Below, piece by piece: positions 15,085 to 22,125 of a DNA stretch of 23,132 bases (position 1 is its first letter; every line of letters starts with the position of its first letter). Both the position numbers and the translations under genes were made by a program. The notes below the pieces were generated by a model, which was not told where the DNA came from, made no database searches, and saw only the letters and a program-made list of their open reading frames with translations. Source of the stretch: Pseudomonadota bacterium (GTDB taxonomy: Bacteria; Pseudomonadota; Alphaproteobacteria; Caulobacterales; Caulobacteraceae); assembly GCA_023409795.1 (NCBI GenBank), contig JAEYQX010000184.1, positions 1 to 23,132 of the forward strand, in the 5' to 3' direction.

Positions 15085-15960
15085 CTAGCCGAAACGGCCC
15101 GTGATATAGTCAAGCGTGCGACGCTCGCGGGGGTTGGTGAAGATCTCTTCGGTGTCGCCGGTCTCGACCAGCTTGCCCATGTGGAAGAAGGCCGTCTGCT
15201 GCGACACGCGGGCCGCCTGGGCCATGGAGTGGGTGACGATGACGATGCAGTAGCGCTCGCGCAGTTCGTCGATCAGCTCCTCGATCTTGGCGGTGGCGAT
15301 CGGGTCCAGGGCCGAGCAGGGCTCGTCCATCAGGATGACTTCGGGCTCGACCGCGATGGCGCGGGCGATGACCAGGCGCTGCTGCTGGCCGCCCGACAGG
15401 CCGGTGCCCGGCGAGTGCAGGCGGTCGGCCACCTCGTCCCACAGGCCGGCGCGCTTCAGCGCCTTCTCGACGATCTCGTCCATCTCGGCCTTGGACGAGG
15501 CCAGGCCGTGGATCTTGGGCCCATAGGCCACGTTCTCATAGATCGACTTGGGGAAGGGGTTGGGCTTCTGGAAGACCATGCCCACCTGGGCGCGCAGCAG
15601 GACCGGGTCGATCTTGCGATCATTGATGTCCTGGCCGTCCATCTCGATGCGGCCGGCAACGCGGGCACCGGGGATGGTGTCGTTCATGCGGTTCAGCGTG
15701 CGCAGGAAGGTCGACTTGCCACAGCCCGACGGACCGATCAGGGCCGTCACGGTCTTGTCCGGGATTTCGAGCGAGACATCGAACAGGGCCTGCTTCTCGC
15801 CATAGAAGACGCTGACGTCGCGGGCCGAAATCTTGATCGGGGCCGGGGCCGAGTGGGCCTGGCCCGAGGCCGTGGGCACCGGCGGCTTGGACAGGCCCGG
15901 GGCCTCTGATCCAGAAGCACCGTTTGAGCCATCGGGAGCGCGGAAAATTTTCGATACCAT
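15085..15960 (-). CDS. pstB: Phosphate ABC transporter ATP-binding protein PstB
   Basis: PstB is the ATPase of the high-affinity phosphate importer and works with PstC and PstA. From ATG 15960 it has 291 residues; a GTG at 15972 would add four. Walker A GPSGCGKST is at 76-84, followed by LRTLNRMND typical of PstB, the signature LSGGQQQR, Walker B VILMDEPCSALDP and an H-loop (THSMAQA). The first 42 residues are a Pro/Ser/Ala-rich extension. The start lies within eight bases of the pstA stop. The gene itself is intact, unlike its partner pstA. Confidence 0.97.
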   Translation of the reverse strand: MVSKIFRAPDGSNGASGSEAPGLSKPPVPTASGQAHSAPAPIKISARDVSVFYGEKQALFDVSLEIPDKTVTALIGPSGCGKSTFLRTLNRMNDTIPGARVAGRIEMDGQDINDRKIDPVLLRAQVGMVFQKPNPFPKSIYENVAYGPKIHGLASSKAEMDEIVEKALKRAGLWDEVADRLHSPGTGLSGGQQQRLVIARAIAVEPEVILMDEPCSALDPIATAKIEELIDELRERYCIVIVTHSMAQAARVSQQTAFFHMGKLVETGDTEEIFTNPRERRTLDYITGRFG

Positions 15961-15965
15961 GGGTC

Positions 15966-17270
15966 TTACCACCGACGTTCAAAGCGCCGGCGCAGCAGGA
16001 TGGCAGCGGCGTTCATGACAATCATAAAGGCGAGGAGAACAAGGATGGCCGCAGCCGTCCGTTCATGGAAGGCGCGCTCGGAAGCGTTCTCCCAGATGTA
16101 GATCAGGGACGGCAGGGCACCGACCGGCTCGTTGATCGCGTGGGGCACGCCCGGCACGAAGCTGATCATGCCGATCAGCAGCAGGGGCGCGGTCTCGCCC
16201 AGGGCGTGGGCCAGGGCAATGATGGCCCCCGTCATCACACCGGGCATGGCCAGGGGCAGGACGTGGCCGAACACGGTCTGGGTGCGGCTGGCCCCCATGG
16301 CCAGGGCGGCCTCGCGGATCGAGGGCGGCACGGCCTTGAGCGACGAGCGCGTGGCGATGATCACCGTCGGCAGGGCCATCAGGGCCAGGACCAGGCCGCC
16401 GACCAGCGGGCTGGCGCGCGGCAGGTGCATCCAGTTGATGAACAGGGCCAGGCCCAGCAGGCCGTAGACAATCGACGGCACGGCGGCCAGGTTGTTGATA
16501 TTGACCTCGATGATCGCCGTGATGCGGTTGCGCGGCGAATATTCCTCCAGCCAGACGGCGGCGGCCACGCCAACCGGAATGGCGATCAGGGCCGTGACCA
16601 TCAGCATCAGGGCCGAGCCGACCACCGCACCCAGGACACCGGCCAGCTCAGGCTGGGTGGAGTCCCCCTGGGTGAACAGGGCGCTGCTGAAGTGGGCGCG
16701 CACGGCACCGGATTCGCGCATCTGGTCCAGCCAGTCCATCTGCTGGTCGGAGACCTGGCGCTGGTCCTGCGGGATCGAGCGGTCGATCTTGCCCTTCAGA
16801 TAAAGGTCGGCAATGTCCGACATCGGGGCCGTCAGCGTGACCGTCTGGCCCAGCAGGTTGGGCTGGCGCGCCAGGCGCTCGGCGGCCTTGAACTTGATCT
16901 CGGACGAGAACAGGGCGCGCATCTGGGCGGCGCGGGTGCCGTCGGCGTCATCCTGCTCGCCCAGGCGACGCAGCTGCTGCTCGGCGACAATCAGCTCGAA
17001 GTTGGCCCCCTGCGGATAGGTGGCGTCGATCTGGGCCGGGTCCATGTAGACCGGCAGGGTGAAGCTGTGGCTGTAGAAGGCCGTGCGGCCCTGCATGACG
17101 ATGCTGGCCAGCAGCACCACCAGGAAGGTCAGGGCAAAGGCGATGGCCGCGCGGCCATACCACGTGAAGCGGGTCTCGCGGGCCTAGCGGCTGCGCAGCC
17201 CCGCCTGCAGCTTCTGGGTCCGCGCGCTTTGGGCCGGCGCGGTCATCGTGTCCACGGGCGCGTCAGTCAT
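15966..17270 (-). pseudogene. pstA: pstA, phosphate ABC transporter permease, interrupted by an in-frame TAG at codon 29
   Basis: PstA is one of two membrane channel subunits of the phosphate importer. The native start is ATG 17270, which overlaps the pstC stop as ATGACTGA. From it 28 codons run to TAG at 17184-17186. The same frame then continues uninterrupted for about 405 codons to TAA at 15966, giving the rest of PstA: an N-terminal membrane helix just after the stop (about codons 38-57), an extracytoplasmic region, and the permease domain with ALAMGASRTQTVFGHVLPLAMPG (EAA loop). The stop falls between Arg-Ser-Arg and Ala-Arg-Glu, just before the first helix. GTG 17120 could start only inside that helix. 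Readthrough, reinitiation or a sequence error are alternatives to true loss. Confidence 0.82.
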
Positions 17271-18693
17271 ATTGTTCACGATAGGCTTGGACGATGCGCA
17301 TGGCGACAATGTTCAGCAGCAAGGTCACGACGAAGAGGGTAAGGCCAAGCCCGAAGGCGGCCAGGGTCTTGGGACTGTTGAACTCCTGGTCCCCGGTCAG
17401 CAGGGTCACGATCTGGACGGTCACCGTGGTCACCGTCTCCAGGGGGTTCAGCGTCAGCTTGGCAGCCAGGCCGGCCGCCATGGTCACGATCATGGTCTCG
17501 CCGATGGCGCGCGACACCGCCAGCAGGAAGGCCCCGGCGATGCCCGGCAGGGCCGCAGGCAGCAGCACTTTGCGCACGGTCTCGGACTTGGTCGCCCCCA
17601 TGGCATAGGAGCCGTCACGCAGCGATTGGGGCACGGCATTCAGGATGTCGTCCGACAGCGAGCTGACAAAGGGGATCAGCATGATGCCCATGACCGCACC
17701 GGCCACCAGGGCCATCTGGTTCTGGACCAGCATCAGATACTGGCCCAGGCCATCCAGCGGCCCGCCGACGAACCACGAGCCGATGGTGTTGAAGAAGACC
17801 CGGAAGGCCGGTCCCACCGTCAGGGCGGCAAAGAAGCCATAGACCACGGTCGGCACGCCCGCGAGCACCTCCAGCAGGGGCTTGACCACGGCGCGGGTCT
17901 TCGGTCCCGAATATTCCGACAGGTAGATGGCCGAGAACAGGCCGATCGGACCGGCGACCAGCATGGCAATGACCATGATCAGGAAGGTGCCGGCAAACAG
18001 CGGCACGGCCCCGAAGGCCCCGGACGAGCCCACCTGGTCGGCGCGGATCGCCATCTGCGGGCTCCACTTGGTGCCGAACAGGAACTCGGTCACCGGAACC
18101 GTCGAGAAGAAGCGCAGCGAGTCCCACACCAGGGACAGGATGATGCCCAGGGTCGTCAGCACCGCCACGACCGAGCAGGCAAACAGGACGAAGCTGATCC
18201 AGCTTTCCACCTTGTTGCGGGCCCGCAGGTCAGGCCGGATGCGGGTCAGGACAAAGACACCGCCCAGGATGGCGGCCAGGATGGCGGCAATGCCACCGCC
18301 CCAGTCCAGGGTGCTGGAAATCTGGCGGGCGCGACGGCCCTCGGCCGGCAGTTCCTCGGCAAAGGGCGCAGGCCAGATCTGCTGGGCCTCCAGCCCGGCA
18401 CCGATGCGGCGCGCATCGGAGAAGAAGGCCTCGCGGCGGAAGGGATCAAGCTGGGACACCGCCTCCGGGGCCCCGGCGGCCAGCATCTGGCGCTCGATCG
18501 GGCTGGACAGGATGGAGGCGGCGATCAGCACCACCAGCGACGGCACGCCCACCCAGATCAGGGCATAGAAGCCATGCTGCCCCGGACGCGAGTGCGCGCG
18601 CTGGGTCTGCGACCGGCGCACCGCAAGCCTGCGCCCCGCCCAATAGGCCAGGCCGCAAAAGCCAATCAACAGTAACAGGAATATCCAGAGCAT
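17263..18693 (-). CDS. pstC: Phosphate ABC transporter permease PstC
   Basis: PstC is the second membrane channel subunit of the phosphate importer. The 476-residue protein is longer than the roughly 320-residue E. coli PstC because of an N-terminal part with extra helices (about 2-20, 43-63, 131-151) and an extracytoplasmic segment (65-125). The permease domain covers about 220-465, with the conserved YLSEYSGPKTR segment, PTVVYGFFAALTVGP, and the coupling loop YAMGATKSETVRKVLLPAALPG. It is the first gene after phoR and appears to have its own promoter with a candidate Pho box. Its stop overlaps the pstA start by eight bases. Confidence 0.96.
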   Translation of the reverse strand: MLWIFLLLLIGFCGLAYWAGRRLAVRRSQTQRAHSRPGQHGFYALIWVGVPSLVVLIAASILSSPIERQMLAAGAPEAVSQLDPFRREAFFSDARRIGAGLEAQQIWPAPFAEELPAEGRRARQISSTLDWGGGIAAILAAILGGVFVLTRIRPDLRARNKVESWISFVLFACSVVAVLTTLGIILSLVWDSLRFFSTVPVTEFLFGTKWSPQMAIRADQVGSSGAFGAVPLFAGTFLIMVIAMLVAGPIGLFSAIYLSEYSGPKTRAVVKPLLEVLAGVPTVVYGFFAALTVGPAFRVFFNTIGSWFVGGPLDGLGQYLMLVQNQMALVAGAVMGIMLIPFVSSLSDDILNAVPQSLRDGSYAMGATKSETVRKVLLPAALPGIAGAFLLAVSRAIGETMIVTMAAGLAAKLTLNPLETVTTVTVQIVTLLTGDQEFNSPKTLAAFGLGLTLFVVTLLLNIVAMRIVQAYREQYD

Positions 18694-18722
18694 CCGGGTC
18701 CGCGCACAGGTGAATCAACGCC

Positions 18723-18739
18723 GTGCCAGCTGCTGGCAC
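18723..18739. promoter_or_regulatory. Inverted repeat GTGCCAGC-T-GCTGGCAC in the pstC leader
   Basis: Perfect eight-base arms with a one-base centre lie 30-46 bases before the pstC ATG, downstream of the candidate Pho box. It may be an operator, or in RNA a seven-pair hairpin with a three-base loop. Confidence 0.4.
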
Positions 18740-18777
18740 TTCGCGTCCGGACCCTGCCGAAAATTGGCGAGCGGAAT

Positions 18778-18806
18778 AAGACGCTTAGATGACAGTTCTG
18801 TTACGG
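18778..18806 (-). promoter_or_regulatory. Candidate Pho box (PhoB site) upstream of pstC
   Basis: Reading the minus strand, three seven-base units CCGTAAC, CTGTCAT and GCGTCTT are separated by four-base spacers AGAA and CTAA. This 11-base period matches known PhoB sites; the middle unit equals the CTGTCAT consensus and the others match it at four of seven bases. About 11 bases downstream is an A/T-rich CAATTT that could be the -10. The site lies 85-113 bases before the pstC ATG. Confidence 0.6.
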
Positions 18807-18863
18807 CCAAGGTTCCCGGCGGGGCGGAGGTCCCCGTCCGGCCCTGCCCGGCCCCCGCTCAGG

Positions 18864-20294
18864 TCAGGCGGGCTGGGCTTCCCGGGCCGGGGCCATCGGG
18901 AAATAGGCGGCAAAGATGGCACCCTGCCCCAGGGCGCTGTCCACAGATAATCCGCCGCGGTGGCGGATGATAATGTGGCGGACAATGGCCAGGCCCAGTC
19001 CCGTGCCCTGCCGCTCGCCGCTCTTTTGGCCCTCGACCCGATAGAAGCGCTCGGTCAGGCGCGGCAGGTGCTCGCGCGCCATGCCCGGCCCGTGGTCGCG
19101 CACCGTGACGATGGCATAGCGCTGGCCCGCCTCGCGATCCGGCGTCACCAGCGACAGGCGGTTGCCGTCAGCCATGCGCGGGGCCACGGCCTCGTCCAGG
19201 GTGCGGTCGCGCTCGACGGTCAGTTCGACGACACTTCCGGCACTGGAATATTTCAGGGCGTTGTCGACCAGGTTCTGGATCACCTGCAGGGTCTCGTCCC
19301 GGTCGCCGGTAATGGTCGCCCCGCCCAGGCCCAGGTCGGCCTTGATCGTGACCTGGCGGTCATGGGCAATGACGCTGATCGCATCGACCACGTCCGAGGC
19401 CGCCCGGGCCAGGTCGACCCGGCCCAGCGGCGCAATATGCTCGTTCAGCTCAATGCGGCTGAGCGACAGCAGGTCCGCCACCAGCCGCCCCATGCGGTCA
19501 GCCTGGATCGCCATGATGTCCAGGAACTTGTCGCGCGCCTTGGGATCATCCTTGGCATGGCCGCGCAGGGTCTCGATGAAGCCGGACAGCGAGGCCAGGG
19601 GCGTTCTCAGCTCATGGCTGGCATTGGCCAGGAAGTCGACGCGCATCATCTCCATGCGCCGCGAGTCGGTTTCGTCGCGCAGGGCCAGCAGGGCGCGGGT
19701 GCCAAGGGCGGGCTGGTCCTCGGCCTGGGTGTTCAGCGGGCGGATGAAGGCGCGCCAGTGACGCTCCTGGGTGCCGCCGCCGGTAAAGGTCACCGTGCTG
19801 CTGAAGTCGCCAAACAGGGCCTCGTCCACCGCCTCAAGGACCTTGGGGTCGCGGATGATCGAGACCAGGAGCCCGCTGCCCGTGTCGGACAGGCGATAGA
19901 GGTTGCGGGCCGCGGCATTGGCAAAGCTGATGCGGCGCCCGGCGATGTCGTCGATCTCGCCGCCGTCGATGATCAGGATGGGGTCGTCCAGGGCCTCGAA
20001 CACCGAGACCAGCAGCTCGCTTTCCCGGGCCGGGCTGACCGGCGGCAGGCCTTCGCGGATGCTGACATCCTCGACCAGCAGGGGCCGGCGATTGACCATC
20101 CAGGTCGAGCAGGCCACCGCGATGGAGCCCAGGATCAGCCAGACCGCCAGGCTCGGCTGCATGACCGCCAGGATCAGCATGACCAGAATCGCCACGCCAC
20201 CACTGGCCCCGGCGGTCCACATCCGCGAGGTCGCCGTAGGGGCTACAGGGGAAGGCTGTTCGTAGGCCATCAGGCAGGCTGTCTCTCTGGTCAT
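18864..20294 (-). CDS. phoR: Phosphate regulon sensor histidine kinase PhoR
   Basis: PhoR phosphorylates PhoB under phosphate limitation. The 476-residue protein has two membrane helices (about 30-62) with almost no periplasmic loop, a PAS-like domain (95-210), then the kinase core: H-box FLANASHELRTPLASL with His227, N-box QNLVDNALKYS (340-350), G1 RDHGPGM (399-405), F-box ERFYRVEG and G2 GTGLGLAIVRH (430-440). All kinase motifs are intact. ATG 20294 is used; ATG 20270 is possible. A terminator for the gene upstream lies at 20384-20410, so phoR should have its own promoter. It is separated from pstC by 170 bases. Confidence 0.95.
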   Translation of the reverse strand: MTRETACLMAYEQPSPVAPTATSRMWTAGASGGVAILVMLILAVMQPSLAVWLILGSIAVACSTWMVNRRPLLVEDVSIREGLPPVSPARESELLVSVFEALDDPILIIDGGEIDDIAGRRISFANAAARNLYRLSDTGSGLLVSIIRDPKVLEAVDEALFGDFSSTVTFTGGGTQERHWRAFIRPLNTQAEDQPALGTRALLALRDETDSRRMEMMRVDFLANASHELRTPLASLSGFIETLRGHAKDDPKARDKFLDIMAIQADRMGRLVADLLSLSRIELNEHIAPLGRVDLARAASDVVDAISVIAHDRQVTIKADLGLGGATITGDRDETLQVIQNLVDNALKYSSAGSVVELTVERDRTLDEAVAPRMADGNRLSLVTPDREAGQRYAIVTVRDHGPGMAREHLPRLTERFYRVEGQKSGERQGTGLGLAIVRHIIIRHRGGLSVDSALGQGAIFAAYFPMAPAREAQPA

Positions 20295-20338
20295 GGCCAG
20301 CCTGGAATCGATAGCAGTCAGGCCAGCCCGGGCAGCTT

Positions 20339-20367
20339 AGCCAAGTTTCATGACTGTTTCCCACTGT
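20339..20367 (-). promoter_or_regulatory. Weak candidate Pho box upstream of phoR
   Basis: On the minus strand ACAGTGG, CAGTCAT and CTTGGCT are spaced by GAAA and GAAA, again an 11-base period. Only the middle unit is close to CTGTCAT (six of seven). It lies 45-73 bases before the phoR ATG. Confidence 0.35.
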
Positions 20368-20383
20368 CCTGCCCCAGGGGAAG

Positions 20384-20410
20384 AAAAAAGCTCCGGAGCC
20401 ATGCCCCGGA
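20384..20410 (-). terminator. Intrinsic terminator after the small gene at 20421
   Basis: On the minus strand TCCGGGGC pairs with GCTCCGGA (one G-T pair) around a three-base loop, then GCTTTTTT follows. It ends the aceA-small gene transcript ten bases after the last stop. Confidence 0.85.
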
Positions 20411-20420
20411 CCTTGTCCGC

Positions 20421-20630
20421 CTATTCGTAGCCGTGGGCGGCTTCGTTGATCACCTGCGACGGCATGGACGAGAAGTCCACGCTGAGCGGCTTGTTCGCCT
20501 TGGATTGGAAGGTCTTGATGACGTGTTCAAGACGGCGGCGCACCTCCTGGGTTGCCGCGGCCCCCGCATCCAGTTCGAGCGGGGCCAGGCAGTAGTCAAT
20601 GATGGTCCGTGGACTGTTCAGCGTAGTCAT
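20421..20630 (-). CDS. Small unknown protein (69 aa) downstream of isocitrate lyase
   Basis: I do not recognise this protein. It has 69 residues, no membrane segment or signal peptide and a single Cys. It looks helical in the middle (TQEVRRRLEHVIKTFQ), with a C-terminal segment PSQVINEAAHGYE. Three things argue that it is real: AAGGAG eight bases before ATG 20630, a terminator just after its stop, and a position 59 bases behind aceA on the same strand. Co-transcription with aceA is likely, with the hairpin at 20657-20682 between them. A role near the glyoxylate shunt is only suggested by location. Confidence 0.75.
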   Translation of the reverse strand: MTTLNSPRTIIDYCLAPLELDAGAAATQEVRRRLEHVIKTFQSKANKPLSVDFSSMPSQVINEAAHGYE

Positions 20631-20656
20631 CAGGGTCTCTCCTTGTCAGGACAGGC

Positions 20657-20682
20657 GGGGCTGGAAGTGGCCCTCCAGCCCC
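20657..20682 (-). terminator. Intercistronic hairpin between aceA and the small gene
   Basis: GGGGCTGGA and its exact complement flank an eight-base loop, eight bases after the aceA stop. No T run follows on the minus strand, so it is more likely a partial terminator or mRNA 3'-end stabiliser than a full stop. Confidence 0.5.
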
Positions 20683-20689
20683 AGGGGTA

Positions 20690-21970
20690 TCAGGCGGCGT
20701 TGAACTGGGCCGTTTCGGTCGAGTCCTTCAGGGCGGTGGTGGACGACTTGCCTTGCGAGATGACGGTGGCGACATCGTCGAAATAGCCGGTGCCGACCTC
20801 GCGCTGGTGACGGGTGGCGGTATAGCCGGCAGCCTCGTTGGCGAATTCGCGCTGTTGCAACTCCGAATAGGCGGCCATGCCACGGTCGCGGTAGCCCGAA
20901 GCCAGTTCGAACATGCCGTTGTTCAGGCTGTGGAAACCGGCCAGGGTCACGAACTGGAACTTGTAGCCCATGGCCCCCAGTTCACGCTGGAACTTGGCGA
21001 TGGTTTCCTTGTCCAGCTTGGCTTCCCAGTTGAAGGACGGCGAGCAGTTGTAGGCCATCAGCTTGCCCGGATATTTCTTCTGGATCGCCTCGGCGAACTT
21101 CCGGGCATCGTCCAGATCCGGGTGCGAGGTCTCCCACCACAGCAGGTCGGCGTATTTGGCATAGTTCAGGCCGCGCGCGATGCAGTGATCGAGGCCGGTA
21201 CCCGGCTTCAGGCGGAAGAAGCCTTCCGGCGTGCGGTTCTCGCGATCGATGAACGGATGGTCGCGCTCGTCGATGTCAGAGGTGATCAGCTGGGCGCTTT
21301 CCGCATCGGTGCGGGCCACCGTCAGGGTCGGGGTGCCGCAGACGTCGGCAGCCAGACGGGCGGCGATCAGGTTGCGCTCGTGCGCCTGGGTCGGGATCAG
21401 CACCTTGCCGCCCAGGTGGCCGCACTTCTTCTCCGATGCCAGCTGGTCCTCGAAGTGGACGCCCGAGGCACCGGCCTCGATGAAGGCCTTCATGATTTCA
21501 AAGCTGTTCAGCGGGCCACCGAAACCGGCTTCGGCGTCGGCGACGATCGGGGCGAACCAGTCGCGCTTGGCACCACCCTCGGCGTGCTCGATCTGGTCGG
21601 CGCGTTGCAGGGTGCGGTTGATGCGGCGGCACAGTTCCGGCGCGGCATTGGCCGGATACAGCGACTGGTCCGGATACATGGCCGAAGCGGTGTTGGCATC
21701 GGCAGCAACCTGCCAGCCCGACAGATAGATGGCCTTCAGGCCCGCCCGGACCATCTGCATGGCCTGGTTGCCGGTGACCGCGCCCAGGGCGTTGATGTAG
21801 GGCTCCGAATGCAGCAGTTCCCACAGACGGTTGGCACCGCGCTCGGCCAGGGTGTGGGTGATCGGTACCGAGCCGCGCAGACGCAGGACGTCCTTGGGCG
21901 TGTACGGGCGCTCGATACCGTCAAAACGGCCGTTCGGGGCGGGAACCAGGTCAGCAAAGGTCGTCGTCAT
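20690..21970 (-). CDS. aceA: Isocitrate lyase
   Basis: Isocitrate lyase splits isocitrate into glyoxylate and succinate, the first step of the glyoxylate shunt used on acetate and fatty acids. From ATG 21970 the protein has 426 residues, the usual length for the bacterial enzyme; a GTG at 22012 would add 14 unconserved residues. The active-site signature KKCGHLGGK is at 181-189 with catalytic Cys183. SGWQVAADAN (84-93) and DAEAGFGGPLN (145-155) are also typical. Malate synthase, the second enzyme of the shunt, is not in this window. The gene is divergent from a ScfR/RamB-like regulator, which probably controls it. Confidence 0.97.
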   Translation of the reverse strand: MTTTFADLVPAPNGRFDGIERPYTPKDVLRLRGSVPITHTLAERGANRLWELLHSEPYINALGAVTGNQAMQMVRAGLKAIYLSGWQVAADANTASAMYPDQSLYPANAAPELCRRINRTLQRADQIEHAEGGAKRDWFAPIVADAEAGFGGPLNSFEIMKAFIEAGASGVHFEDQLASEKKCGHLGGKVLIPTQAHERNLIAARLAADVCGTPTLTVARTDAESAQLITSDIDERDHPFIDRENRTPEGFFRLKPGTGLDHCIARGLNYAKYADLLWWETSHPDLDDARKFAEAIQKKYPGKLMAYNCSPSFNWEAKLDKETIAKFQRELGAMGYKFQFVTLAGFHSLNNGMFELASGYRDRGMAAYSELQQREFANEAAGYTATRHQREVGTGYFDDVATVISQGKSSTTALKDSTETAQFNAA

Positions 21971-22075
21971 GTCGTGTCTCGGCTTCAGGAGCGCGGGCAG
22001 GGCCGCTGTCACTCACCAAGGAAACACGCGTCGGTCACAAAAGACACAGAGCCGAACTAAACATTGAAGTCAAAC

Positions 22076-22115
22076 AGTCACATCATGACTATTGATGTTC
22101 TGTCATAACATGACA
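22076..22115. promoter_or_regulatory. Two palindromes in the aceA/regulator divergent region (candidate operators)
   Basis: AGTCA-CATCA-TGACT (22076-22090) and TGTCAT-AAC-ATGACA (22101-22115) are both perfect inverted repeats with related half-sites, and their centres are 25 bases apart. A third, ACATCA-N7-TGATGT (22080-22098), overlaps the first. They lie 11-50 bases before the regulator ATG and 106-145 before the aceA ATG, so they suit autoregulation and control of aceA. Confidence 0.55.
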
Positions 22116-22125
22116 TGATCGCGGC

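Noticed and set aside
15966..17120. pstA as a normal gene starting at GTG 17120
   Set aside because: That start lies within the first membrane helix, has no ribosome site and ignores the ATGACTGA junction with pstC at 17263-17270.
15924..18675. Long plus-strand frames (about 470 codons each) opposite pstA and pstC
   Set aside because: They are Gln/Gly/His-rich low-complexity translations antisense to permease genes; the opposite strand carries membrane helices and transporter motifs.
20753..22060. A 435-codon plus-strand frame opposite aceA
   Set aside because: It is antisense to a clear isocitrate lyase, has no recognisable motif, and its composition is that of a shadow frame.
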